Source: an uncultured Aliivibrio sp.
Lineage (GTDB): Bacteria; Pseudomonadota; Gammaproteobacteria; Enterobacterales; Vibrionaceae
NCBI RefSeq assembly: GCF_946479765.1
Contig: NZ_CAMLHO010000031.1
Span: 1-46,788, forward strand
DNA: 46,788 nucleotides
Reading direction: 5' to 3'
Below, piece after piece: positions 26,858 to 34,972 of this stretch. A model generated the notes under the pieces. That model was not told where the DNA came from, did not search any database, and saw only the letters and a list, made by a program, of their open reading frames with translations. Position 1 is the first letter of the stretch; the number at the start of each line of letters is the position of its first letter. A program made the translations under genes and the position numbers.

Positions 26858-27844
26858 TTATTTTCCTCCCTTGCGTAGGCGAGGGTCTAGAACAACGTAT
26901 AACATGTCAGCAAGAAGGTTAAAGAACAGCATGAACAGAGTCATGATAAGTAGCTGACCTTGAAGAACTTGGTAGTCACGAGACGTAATTGCGTTAAACA
27001 ATACAGAACCAAGACCTGGGTAGTTAAAGATAATTTCAACGATAAGTTGACCACCGATAGCCATACCTAAAGACATAGATAATGCAGTAACACTTGGTAG
27101 CATTGCGTTACGTGCTGCGTAGTTAAATACCACTCGGTTTTCGCTTAATCCCTTTCCTTTTGCCATGGTGATGTAATCTTCACCCAACAGGTTAATCATG
27201 TTGTTACGCATGTTAATTAAGAACCCGCCAATTTGAACGACTGACGCACAAAGTAGGGGAAGTATTGCGTGATAAGCGACATCTTTAATAAACGCCCAAC
27301 TGGTCCAGTCTGGAATTGTTCCGGGAGTATATGCATATCCTGTAGGGAACCATTTTAATCCGACGGCAAAGGTAAACATGGCAAGCATGGCGATAACCAC
27401 CTGTGGTACTGCTTGGATAACCAACATCCCAGGAGAAATAAAGGTGTCGTAAGCACTACCGCGTTTCCATGCTGCGAAAATACCTAAGATAGAGCCTAGA
27501 GAGAAAGATAAAATAACGGCTGTACCGGCTAAGAAAAGAGACCAACCAAATGCGCCACCTAATAGTGTATTTACACTTAATGGGTAGAATTTAATAGAAG
27601 TGCCTAATTCCCAAGTTAGAATGTTTTTGATGTAAATAAAGTATTGTTGATAGAGAGGACCATCAACAAAACCAAGTAGTTGTTTCATAGCTTCGATACG
27701 CTCAGGAGTTACCTGAGTTGTGGCATTCGCAAACATCATGACAACGGGGTCACCTGGCATTGCTCGCGGAATGATAAAGTTAATCGTTGCAGCAACGACC
27801 AACGCAATAAAATAGAACGATAAACGTCTTAGAAAAAATCCCAT
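26858..27844 (-). CDS. Chitobiose ABC transporter, permease (DppB type)
   Basis: A 328-residue permease with six predicted helices. The N-terminal helix (about 10-25) is followed by PRAMPGDPV, the DppB/OppB signature. The EAA region is in YITMAKGKGLSENRVVFNYAARNAMLP. It is separated from the binding-protein gene by 146 bases that contain two hairpins, and is two bases from the next permease. Confidence 0.92.
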   Translation of the reverse strand: MGFFLRRLSFYFIALVVAATINFIIPRAMPGDPVVMMFANATTQVTPERIEAMKQLLGFVDGPLYQQYFIYIKNILTWELGTSIKFYPLSVNTLLGGAFGWSLFLAGTAVILSFSLGSILGIFAAWKRGSAYDTFISPGMLVIQAVPQVVIAMLAMFTFAVGLKWFPTGYAYTPGTIPDWTSWAFIKDVAYHAILPLLCASVVQIGGFLINMRNNMINLLGEDYITMAKGKGLSENRVVFNYAARNAMLPSVTALSMSLGMAIGGQLIVEIIFNYPGLGSVLFNAITSRDYQVLQGQLLIMTLFMLFFNLLADMLYVVLDPRLRKGGK

Positions 27845-27876
27845 AACTCACACCTTACTCATCCAGATATTATTTG

Positions 27877-27894
27877 CCTGACCTGGAAATCAGG
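27877..27894 (-). repeat. Small inverted repeat before the DppB-type permease
   Basis: CCTGA and TCAGG arms around an 8-base loop (27877-27881, 27890-27894), between the binding-protein hairpin and the permease start. It may add to mRNA structure in the intercistronic gap. Confidence 0.35.
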
Positions 27895-27954
27895 ACGCAA
27901 AATCCCCTGACGACAAGCGCCAATCCTTTAGCTAGTAGGGAAGGGGGAGAATAG

Positions 27955-27977
27955 GCGGTGCACAAGAGGTACACCGC
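27955..27977 (-). terminator. Intercistronic hairpin after the chitobiose-binding protein gene
   Basis: Arms GCGGTGCAC (27955-27963) and GTACACCGC (27969-27977), eight of nine bases paired, loop AAGAG, 14 bases after the binding-protein stop. No long T run follows on the minus strand, so it probably protects the upstream message or lets only part of transcription continue into the permeases. Confidence 0.6.
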
Positions 27978-27990
27978 AAAGGCTTACATA

Positions 27991-29664
27991 TTACTTAACA
28001 GGTTTTAGGTCAAGAACGTGTAGAAGACGCTCAGGAATACCAGCCCAGATATTTGGACGTCCTTGAGGGTTCTTTTCGTTCCACCAACCAGTGAAGCGTT
28101 TTGTATTATATTGGTACATGTAAGCACCAGACATAATTGGAAGCGTTACTTGATTTTCAGCAATGATCTTCTGAATACCATGAGCAATTTCGATTTGTTC
28201 GTCTTTGTCTGCTGTTTTGTAGAAGCTATCAAGTAGTGCATCTAGTTTCGCATCTTTAAAGTAATGCATTGCGAAACGAGGCATACCATCGCCTTCTTGC
28301 AGTGCTGAGTTGTATGCACTGTTCCAGTATAGATGTGGATCTGCACCGTGGAAGTAGTTGGTGTAAGCAAGGTCGTATGTGCCTTCTAGCATTGCTTGGT
28401 TGTAAACTGCAAATTCAGGAGTACGTGCTTTTGTCTTAATACCAACTTCGTCTAATTGTTCAACAGCTAGCTGTACGGTGTTGTTGAAGTCAGTCCAACC
28501 ATTTGGAGATTGAATTAGAAGCTCAAATGATTTACCTGATGGAGTATCAACATAACCATCGCCATTCACATCTTTAAAACCAGCTTTAGCAAGTTGTTTT
28601 TTAGCCGCTTCAACATTGTAAGTATTAAATTTCTTATACTTATTATGAGTTGCTTCGTCAGACCATGCTTCAAATGTATAACCCATCCCAGATGCGAAAT
28701 CATTCACTGTGCCGCCGCCGTAGAATGCGATATCAATGATAGTTTGACGGTCAAGAGCCATACCCATAGCGCGACGGAACTCAACGTTTGTTAATGCTTC
28801 GTTTTTAGCTGCATCTGGGTTTTTGAAGTTAACCATTAACGCCTGCGTACCTGATGGCGGGTACCAGTATTGGTGGTTAGGACTAGCTGATGCGTAAGTA
28901 CGGTCGATATCCGGAATGAATGAAGATGTCCAGTCTAGTTCCGAGTTAACTACCTTACCTAACAATTGATCATTGTTTGCGATTTGAGGTACACGTAAAC
29001 AGTCAACATCTAGGTTATCGTTATCCCAGTAATTAGGGTTACGACACTGAATATAAAGTTGAGGTGTAAATGTATCGATTTCAGTGAACGGACCAGTACC
29101 AACTGGGTTTTCATTAGTAAACGTTGTTGGATTTTCCACTTTTGACCAAATGTGCTCAGCAACAACTGGAACGAGTGAAATTTCGTAAGGTACGTTTGAG
29201 TTAGCTTCTGATAAAGTGAATTTAACTTGGTATTCATTTAAACGTTCAACTTTTGTAACCCACTTATTGATACCACGTTGGTCAAGTTCTGGCTTGTCCT
29301 TCAGTAGTTGATAAGAGTAGATAACATCGTCCGCAGTGAATTTTTCGCCGTCAGACCATTTAACACCTTTACGAATGTCAAAAGTAACACTCATTAGGTC
29401 ATCGGACATGCGGAAGTCTTCTGCAAGACGCATTACTGGTTTATTACCGTGCATTTCATTAAAGATAACTAGCGGTTCGTAAACAAAATCTGTTGTTGTA
29501 CGAAGGTTAGTTGCAAGGTACGGGTTAAAGTTTTGAATCATTGTAGGGTAGAAATCAGGTACTATTGTTAGCTCACTTCGAGCTGCTGCATCCGTAGCTG
29601 CAAAACCCGTTGTTGCTGCAAGTACTGCAGCAGCTAGTGTAGTTTTTTTAATATTGGCAAGCAT
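27991..29664 (-). CDS. cbp: Periplasmic chitooligosaccharide-binding protein (CBP; SBP family 5)
   Basis: A 557-residue solute-binding protein of the peptide/oligosaccharide family 5. The signal peptide is about residues 1-28 (MLANIKKTTLAAAVLAATTGF...). The family pattern DDLMSVTFDIRKGVKWSDGEKFTADDV is present near 86-113. In Vibrio the counterpart binds (GlcNAc)n for the ABC importer and, when empty, holds ChiS inactive by contacting its periplasmic domain. It is the first gene of a ten-gene operon and stands opposite a 619-base control region that leads to chiS. Confidence 0.94.
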   Translation of the reverse strand: MLANIKKTTLAAAVLAATTGFAATDAAARSELTIVPDFYPTMIQNFNPYLATNLRTTTDFVYEPLVIFNEMHGNKPVMRLAEDFRMSDDLMSVTFDIRKGVKWSDGEKFTADDVIYSYQLLKDKPELDQRGINKWVTKVERLNEYQVKFTLSEANSNVPYEISLVPVVAEHIWSKVENPTTFTNENPVGTGPFTEIDTFTPQLYIQCRNPNYWDNDNLDVDCLRVPQIANNDQLLGKVVNSELDWTSSFIPDIDRTYASASPNHQYWYPPSGTQALMVNFKNPDAAKNEALTNVEFRRAMGMALDRQTIIDIAFYGGGTVNDFASGMGYTFEAWSDEATHNKYKKFNTYNVEAAKKQLAKAGFKDVNGDGYVDTPSGKSFELLIQSPNGWTDFNNTVQLAVEQLDEVGIKTKARTPEFAVYNQAMLEGTYDLAYTNYFHGADPHLYWNSAYNSALQEGDGMPRFAMHYFKDAKLDALLDSFYKTADKDEQIEIAHGIQKIIAENQVTLPIMSGAYMYQYNTKRFTGWWNEKNPQGRPNIWAGIPERLLHVLDLKPVK

Positions 29665-29708
29665 AGCTGTTCCTTACTCTTTGCTTTATGTTTCACGATA
29701 TATACGTC

Positions 29709-29725
29709 TTTATCAGTTTGATAAA
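29709..29725. repeat. Palindrome TTTATCA-GTT-TGATAAA in the cbp leader
   Basis: Perfect 7-base arms around GTT, centred about 53 bases before the cbp start codon. It may be an operator or a leader hairpin. No regulator is assigned. Confidence 0.5.
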
Positions 29726-29830
29726 CACACATTAAGACCTACCTCAATTTCATTTTTAAAATTACTTTTTAAATGTTTTTTGAGTGGCCTGTAGGCCTTG
29801 GGCATGTATAGGAAACCGTTTTTCCACTAA

Positions 29831-29882
29831 AACGTCAATTTCCATTACCGTTAAAAACGGCAAAATTCACCATTTTGACGTT
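29831..29882. repeat. Nested palindrome upstream of cbp
   Basis: Outer arms AACGTCAA (29831-29838) and TTGACGTT (29875-29882) enclose CCGTT-AAA-AACGG (29848-29860), itself part of an imperfect palindrome at 29845-29863. The cluster is about 170-220 bases before the cbp start, just upstream of the candidate -10, a position suited to activator binding. Confidence 0.6.
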
Positions 29883-29917
29883 AAAAGCGTTACTTTGAAT
29901 GTGCTTGTTTGTTTTGT

Positions 29918-29939
29918 GGTCACACTTCTCAGTGTGATC
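29918..29939. repeat. Hairpin GGTCACAC / GTGTGATC upstream of cbp
   Basis: Eight-base arms with one G-T pair around TTCTCA. It has TCAC/GTGA half-sites in the opposite order to a CRP site. Function unknown; possible activator site in the chitobiose control region. Confidence 0.45.
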
Positions 29940-30035
29940 TCCCTCTCTTGTATGGCGACCTGTAAAGTGGAATGTTAGTGCTTACTTACTGTTATATTCT
30001 TTATTCGTAAAGGTTTGGTTTGATTTTAAATAGAT

Positions 30036-30051
30036 GGTGATACTGGTCACT
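30036..30051. promoter_or_regulatory. CRP-like site in the chitobiose control region
   Basis: GGTGA-TACTGG-TCACT keeps the GTGA-N6-TCAC core of the CRP consensus TGTGA-N6-TCACA and misses the two outer bases. The adjoining TAGTGA makes a second overlapping palindrome TCACTAGTGA (30047-30056). It is about 375 bases from the cbp start, rather far for a simple class I site. Confidence 0.4.
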
Positions 30052-30230
30052 AGTGATCTGTGTCGTTAATTTTTTTGCTAAAATTATCATGCTAGGTTTG
30101 TTGTGAGTCGCTTCTCATTATTATGACAAATCTATTAAGAGCCAATTATTAGCATGTAAAAATAACAAAATCAGAGGGGTGAAAGTCATGGTTAGGTATG
30201 CTTATTTCGCTATGTAAATTTGAATAATTG

Positions 30231-30260
30231 AAAAAAAACCTACAATAAAGGTAGGTTTTT
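30231..30260 (-). terminator. Terminator of chiS
   Basis: Stem AAACCTAC / GTAGGTTT (30236-30243 and 30251-30258), loop of seven. Read on the minus strand it ends in eight T. The plus strand also has a run of five T after the stem, so it could act both ways. Confidence 0.88.
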
Positions 30261-30283
30261 AGTTGAGTAAAATTTGTATATTA

Positions 30284-33200
30284 TTAACTTGATACGATTA
30301 ATACTTTTAACTTATCTTTTATTCTAATGAGCTTATCTCGTTGAGTATTGAGCTGGTTGCAGTGTTCTAAAATATACTCTAATGTACTTATTACTGTGCG
30401 CCATCTTGGTGTCTTAGGTAAAGTTTCAACCCTAAGATACTTATCAAGAGTACGAGTTTGTAGCGTACTTCTATCAAGATATACACGCCATAATCCACTT
30501 TCTTCAGCTAGGGTGTATTTTGTTTGTCCTGTTGACTCTTCCCAGTAACTCAGCCCTGAAATCATGCCATCTACAATCAATTCGCGCATGATTGTACCTT
30601 TATCATCTTTGTTTTCATTTGCTTTAATTACAAGCTGAGCGATATCTCCACCGACTAAAGATAACGAATCTAGCATTTGTTTATCACCTTCAAACGCAAA
30701 GGCGGACAGGGCCTCTACGGCGTGCTCTAAATCATGAATTCTTTGTTCACTAGCCTCATTTTTATGACTGACGATAAGCATTAGTGATAGCCCTGACTCT
30801 GCTGGCAGGTGTAATAGGTCTGCGTTAATTTGTTTAATTTCACTATTAATATAGACGTCAATATTACCTCTATAATTCAGTTTGCTTTCTACTAAGCTTC
30901 GTTTAGCAATCAGTTCATCAATCGAGTAACGAGAAAGTTGTTCTTTAGTTAGCTGAAATAATTTAGCTGCCGCTTGGTTCACATATTGGATGTAACCATC
31001 TTTTTTGGCGCAAATGATGGCTTCGTGAGCGTGGTTTAATTGCTCTAAAATATGACTTTGTGTTTCTAGTAGGCTTACTTCAACTTGTTCTCTATGACGT
31101 ATTTCTTGCTGTAAACGACTATTTTCATTAATAAAGCCTTCGGCTTGGCTTGCCTGAATATGAGCTTTAATTCTTGCCGCTAACTCTTGTTTGTTAAATG
31201 GTTTACTTAAATAATCGTTTGCTCCAGATTCAAATCCACGAACGCGATCTTGAGTTTGATTCAATGCGGTTAGCATGATTATAGGCAGTTGTGAGTGATT
31301 ATATTTTTGTCTTAATGATTGGCATACTTCATAACCACTCATCCCTGGCATCATAACATCTAATAGCAGAAGCTCTGGTTTTTCCTCTTCAAGCACTTGT
31401 AAGGTTTCAGGGCCATCATTAGCTGTTTTTACACGGTAGCCTTCAAGTTTTAAAAAGCTACTTAATACTTGGAGGTTAACAGGCTCATCATCGGCGACTA
31501 ACAGTAAGGGGCCGTTAGGGTTTTCTGGTAGATCTTCTGTTAATTCATCTAGATTATATTCTAATTTCTCTGGTGTTTGATAATGAGCGATATCTTCTTT
31601 CGTGAGTAATTTATGCTGTTGGATTTGCTCCTTAGTTGCTAATGGCACAGTGAAGCTGAAGGTTGCACCTACCATTGGTTGGCTACTTACATAAAGAGAT
31701 CCGCCCATTAATTCGATCAATTGACGACTAATCGATAAACCAAGTCCAGAACCTTGTCTATAGCGATTTGAATCATGACCAGCTTGAATAAGGGGTTCAA
31801 AAATATGCTCTAATTCATCTGCAGGGATTCCATGGCCTGTATCTACTACTTGAACTCGTAAAAATTGGTCGATTACACTGGCTGAAATAACAATTTTCCC
31901 TTCTGAGGTATACTTAATTGCATTACCAATTAAGTTATAGAGAACTTGCTCGAGGCGTTGCTCATCGGCATAAACTGAAGGTAATGATTTATCTACTTGG
32001 TTGATGATCCGAATCGATTTATTACCAAGTAAGTGTTGAGATAACTCAAGAACTAAGCTCGTTGCTGAGGAGAGTTCGGCAACATGACGGTTTATGTCTA
32101 AATTACCATGGCGCATTTTATGGTAATCTAATAAGTCATTTACGAGATTCGTTAATCGTTGACCACTATTAATAATGATCTCCAGTTGGTGCCTATGAGA
32201 GGCTGATATTGGTCCATTTGCCCCCGTATAGAGAGCTTCTGCAATACCAACCATCCCATGTAATGGCGTTCTCAATTCATGAGATGTTGTCGCTAAGAAT
32301 TCATCTTTTAATTTATCTGCTGCTTCTAATTCACTATTCTTATTTTGAATAATCGTCAGGTTTACTTCTAATTCTTCATTTTGAGTTTTAATCAGCTGTA
32401 TTTTGTCTCGGATTGAGCGCTGCATTCGTGCAAAACTAACCGCAAGGCGGCCAATTTCATCTTTTCTATCTGTGCTGATCATGTCTTGATCGAGATCTCC
32501 TGCGGATACTCGTTCAGCAGCCCAAGTCAGTCGTAATAGAGGCGCAGTTATTGAATTTGATAAAAAGTGAGAGGCGACGACTACACAAACAATAGCGATG
32601 ATCATAGCAATAATAAATATTTTCTCTAATTGCTGTATTCGAGCAAAGGCTTCTTGTTCTGGTAGTTCAATAGATAGGCCCCAGGTGTGATTATCTATAT
32701 TTATCGGAGTAAAAGCAGCTAATACTTTTTGGTCGTATTTATTTATAAAGTTACCGACGTTAGTTTTTCCAGAAAGTGCAGCGGCTATATTATCCGTTAG
32801 ATTTTTGTTCTTATCATTATTAGTAATTCGAGAATAAGAATCTTCACCAACAAAGTAAGTTTTAGTTGATGTATTTTCTTGGTTGTTATCTAAAAGGTTG
32901 GTAAGCCCAGTATTTGGTAGCTTAAATAAAACGAAACTATGTAAATAGCCTTGTTGAACAATAGGAGCAGCAAACCATGAGATATTTTCTCCATTTACAT
33001 AAGAAAAATCTGAAAATATAACGGGTATATTGTCTTTGTTTTTAGTGTTTTCAACCATTGAACGTACTTGGCTGTAAGTTTTTTCTAATGTGGTTCCTTT
33101 ATATTTACCTGTGAGTAAATTGGTTCCATAGTTATCTTCTTTTTTGGTTGAATAGACGACATTACTATTAATATCAATGAGTAGTATGTCGGTAAAGTCA

Positions 33201-33664
33201 GAGCGTTTGAGTAACTCTTGATAAGCCCAGTGATAGCGTTTATGTAGGAGGCGATAACGTTCACTACCTATATATGAATCTGATTCAGGTAAAATACTGG
33301 TGCGAATTTTATTACCAGAGCCTTCTATGTATCTTTGTTGTGCATTTTCTCTGGCATTTTCAATAGAGGAGCCTAAGTTTGGGAAAGCACTGACTAAACC
33401 ATAAAATCGACCACCACTGGCGTTAGCGAGTTCAGATCGTGCAAACCCTAATACTTCAGATTTTCTAGCTTTAAAGTAATTGGTAATTTGTTGTTCTTTA
33501 TTATCCCTTAAGGATACAAGGTGCGCAGTACTTTGTGTTGCAAGATCTTGGCTATGCGATTGAAGGAAGAAGATGGCAATAATTGACAATGGGGTAATGC
33601 TTAATACAAGAAATGCAATCATTAACGTATTTTGAAGACGTTTAAAGTGTTGTTTTTTTTCCAT
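30284..33664 (-). CDS. chiS: Chitin-responsive hybrid sensor protein ChiS
   Basis: A membrane-bound hybrid sensor of 1126 residues from the ATG chosen here. Domains: TM1 (about 14-35), large periplasmic sensor (36-348), TM2 (349-368), HAMP (369-420), HisKA with His462 in TSHELRTPLHG, HATPase (about 560-680), receiver with Asp769 in LLLLDVMMPG, a PAS-like segment (about 875-960) and a C-terminal region. In Vibrio cholerae ChiS is held off by the unliganded binding protein and itself binds DNA through its C-terminal part, with no separate response regulator. The open frame reaches a GTG at 33709, but that codon lies inside a palindrome and lacks a Shine-Dalgarno; ATG 33664 has AGG seven bases upstream and gives the length of known ChiS proteins. 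It is next to the operon it controls. Confidence 0.93.
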   Translation of the reverse strand: MEKKQHFKRLQNTLMIAFLVLSITPLSIIAIFFLQSHSQDLATQSTAHLVSLRDNKEQQITNYFKARKSEVLGFARSELANASGGRFYGLVSAFPNLGSSIENARENAQQRYIEGSGNKIRTSILPESDSYIGSERYRLLHKRYHWAYQELLKRSDFTDILLIDINSNVVYSTKKEDNYGTNLLTGKYKGTTLEKTYSQVRSMVENTKNKDNIPVIFSDFSYVNGENISWFAAPIVQQGYLHSFVLFKLPNTGLTNLLDNNQENTSTKTYFVGEDSYSRITNNDKNKNLTDNIAAALSGKTNVGNFINKYDQKVLAAFTPINIDNHTWGLSIELPEQEAFARIQQLEKIFIIAMIIAIVCVVVASHFLSNSITAPLLRLTWAAERVSAGDLDQDMISTDRKDEIGRLAVSFARMQRSIRDKIQLIKTQNEELEVNLTIIQNKNSELEAADKLKDEFLATTSHELRTPLHGMVGIAEALYTGANGPISASHRHQLEIIINSGQRLTNLVNDLLDYHKMRHGNLDINRHVAELSSATSLVLELSQHLLGNKSIRIINQVDKSLPSVYADEQRLEQVLYNLIGNAIKYTSEGKIVISASVIDQFLRVQVVDTGHGIPADELEHIFEPLIQAGHDSNRYRQGSGLGLSISRQLIELMGGSLYVSSQPMVGATFSFTVPLATKEQIQQHKLLTKEDIAHYQTPEKLEYNLDELTEDLPENPNGPLLLVADDEPVNLQVLSSFLKLEGYRVKTANDGPETLQVLEEEKPELLLLDVMMPGMSGYEVCQSLRQKYNHSQLPIIMLTALNQTQDRVRGFESGANDYLSKPFNKQELAARIKAHIQASQAEGFINENSRLQQEIRHREQVEVSLLETQSHILEQLNHAHEAIICAKKDGYIQYVNQAAAKLFQLTKEQLSRYSIDELIAKRSLVESKLNYRGNIDVYINSEIKQINADLLHLPAESGLSLMLIVSHKNEASEQRIHDLEHAVEALSAFAFEGDKQMLDSLSLVGGDIAQLVIKANENKDDKGTIMRELIVDGMISGLSYWEESTGQTKYTLAEESGLWRVYLDRSTLQTRTLDKYLRVETLPKTPRWRTVISTLEYILEHCNQLNTQRDKLIRIKDKLKVLIVSS

Positions 33665-33703
33665 TTTTAGGCCTAGTTTGCTCTGTATTCCATTCAGCAA
33701 AAT

Positions 33704-33722
33704 TGACACAATTAACGTGTCA
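33704..33722. repeat. Inverted repeat TGACAC / GTGTCA upstream of chiS
   Basis: Six-base arms (33704-33709 and 33717-33722) around AATTAAC, about 40-58 bases before the chosen chiS ATG and overlapping the alternative GTG. Possible operator or leader hairpin. Confidence 0.45.
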
Positions 33723-33754
33723 GTGAGTATGTGATAATTAATTTTAACGTGAAG

Positions 33755-33802
33755 TTCTGCTGCTTCTTATACGTAAGTTACGTTAAAAATCAAGCAGCAG
33801 AA
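33755..33802. repeat. Long inverted repeat enclosing the chiS promoter
   Basis: Perfect 11-base arms TTCTGCTGCTT (33755-33765) and AAGCAGCAGAA (33792-33802). Inside is a palindrome ACGTAA-G-TTACGT (33771-33783). A further interleaved pair, TTTTAACGT (33742-33750) and ACGTTAAAA (33780-33788), competes for the same bases. No T run follows, so it is a poor terminator for rsmC. Confidence 0.75.
33766..33793 (-). promoter_or_regulatory. Candidate chiS promoter
   Basis: On the minus strand: -35 TTGATT (33793-33788), 16-base spacer, -10 TATAAG (33771-33766). It lies almost exactly between the two arms of the 11-base inverted repeat. It is the best promoter I can see between rsmC and chiS. Confidence 0.5.
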
Positions 33803-33825
33803 TAGTAAAGTGCGGCGGGGTGCGA

Positions 33826-34845
33826 TTATTTTTGTGCGGAATAAATCTTAAACTTATTATTTTTTGCTAAGGTTAAGCATTCACCAAAAGATTTTTCAAT
33901 AATAGGTGGATACTGTAAGAAACTATTGGCAACTAAAATTAACTGCCCTTTATGGGTTAGATTTTTAGGTGCTTTTTCTAGTAACTCCTCAGTTGAAGAA
34001 TAATGAGTTTTTAATCCTGCATGAAACGGAGGATTGCTGATAATAAATTGATACTTCTCTTTGGTGTCAGAGTAAACATCACTCACAAATACATTGCCTT
34101 CAAGGTTATTGGCTTTTAATGTTTCAATAGAGGAAGCAATAGCAAGAGCGCTAATATCCACCATGTCTAAGTGAATTTTAGGATTGAGTGTTTTCATTAC
34201 CGATCCAAGAACCCCTGCGCCACAACCAAAATCTAGAACATGGCCGCGTAAGTTAGGTAAGGTTTGCAGTAATAATTCTGAACCTTTATCAAATTCGCCA
34301 TGACTAAACACGCCAGGTAAGCTTCGTACTTCAATAGTGTGCTCTTTAAATTGAACTTGATACTCTTTAAACCACTCTTGAAGAGTAAAACTAGGCACAG
34401 ATTCAGTGCATTGCCCCCAATAAAAACTGCAACGACGAGCTGAATCAAATTTACTTATAGGACCGAAATCGGCAAACATCTTTTCAATGCTTTTAACGCC
34501 ACTTCTATTTTCACCAACGACCACAATTTCAGTATCTTTACCTAACTTTGCCAGTAGCATAGTGAGTAAATACTCAGCTTCAGCTTTTGCTTTTGGCCAG
34601 TACAGCAAGATCATATCGGCATCGGTTTCTTCTGTGAGCTCTACTCCAAAGTAACACTTGATGTCATGGTTATTTTCAAACTGCTTATAATAGCCGTAAT
34701 TTGTGGTAAAAATGGAGGTTGAAGTGCAATGTTTCACTAGCTCAAGTGGAAAATCATCAATAAGTTCACCAGCAATAAGTACACGCTTACCTTCAAAATA
34801 AGCGAGTTGACGTTGGGTGATTTGACTTGCTGCAGAATAAGACAT
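33826..34845 (-). CDS. rsmC: 16S rRNA m2G1207 methyltransferase
   Basis: RsmC methylates N2 of G1207 of 16S rRNA in the 30S subunit, using S-adenosylmethionine. The protein of 339 residues has the usual two-domain build: a degenerate N-terminal methyltransferase domain and an active C-terminal one with the SAM motif [12 protein letters not shown] and catalytic NPPFHAG. The open frame extends upstream to a TTG at 34866, but the ATG at 34845 has GAGG five bases ahead and gives the family's [19 protein letters not shown] start. It is followed by chiS across a 160-base palindromic gap. Confidence 0.95.
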   Translation of the reverse strand: MSYSAASQITQRQLAYFEGKRVLIAGELIDDFPLELVKHCTSTSIFTTNYGYYKQFENNHDIKCYFGVELTEETDADMILLYWPKAKAEAEYLLTMLLAKLGKDTEIVVVGENRSGVKSIEKMFADFGPISKFDSARRCSFYWGQCTESVPSFTLQEWFKEYQVQFKEHTIEVRSLPGVFSHGEFDKGSELLLQTLPNLRGHVLDFGCGAGVLGSVMKTLNPKIHLDMVDISALAIASSIETLKANNLEGNVFVSDVYSDTKEKYQFIISNPPFHAGLKTHYSSTEELLEKAPKNLTHKGQLILVANSFLQYPPIIEKSFGECLTLAKNNKFKIYSAQK

Positions 34846-34916
34846 GATGGCCTCGAAAGAATACAAAAAAACTGACGAGATTGTCCCATAAAGGAAGGGG
34901 AAGGAAAAGGAAAGTA

Positions 34917-34952
34917 AGAGGCTGTTTACGTGAGTAAAGAAATACAGCCTCT
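34917..34952 (-). terminator. Probable terminator of the PerM-family gene
   Basis: Arms AGAGGCTGT (34917-34925) and ACAGCCTCT (34944-34952), perfect over nine bases, 20 bases after the stop. On the minus strand a pyrimidine-rich stretch (TTACTTTCC...) follows instead of a clean T run. Confidence 0.55.
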
Positions 34953-34972
34953 ACCTGATAGAGTTTAAGGTA

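Larger units (their letters stand above)
29665..30283. promoter_or_regulatory. Control region of the chitobiose operon
   Basis: This 619-base gap holds no gene I can support. It contains a leader palindrome (29709-29725), a possible -10 box TATACA on the minus strand (29805-29810), a nested palindrome (29831-29882), an imperfect hairpin (29918-29939), a CRP-like core (30036-30051) and the chiS terminator (30231-30260). In Vibrio cholerae the equivalent promoter is activated by ChiS and SlmA. I cannot assign which palindrome each binds. Confidence 0.6.

Noticed and set aside
27991-29664. Dipeptide or nickel importer instead of chitobiose importer
   Set aside because: The family alone would allow it, but the binding protein heads an operon of chitobiose enzymes next to chiS, so a chitooligosaccharide role is far more likely.
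29784-29978. 64-residue plus-strand frame in the chitobiose control region
   Set aside because: It covers the palindromes, has no ribosome-binding site and the composition is not protein-like.
30189-30218. Nine-codon frame starting ATGGTTAGG with a purine-rich stretch before it
   Set aside because: Too short, no recognisable feature, and the purine stretch is too far from the ATG to be a good ribosome site.
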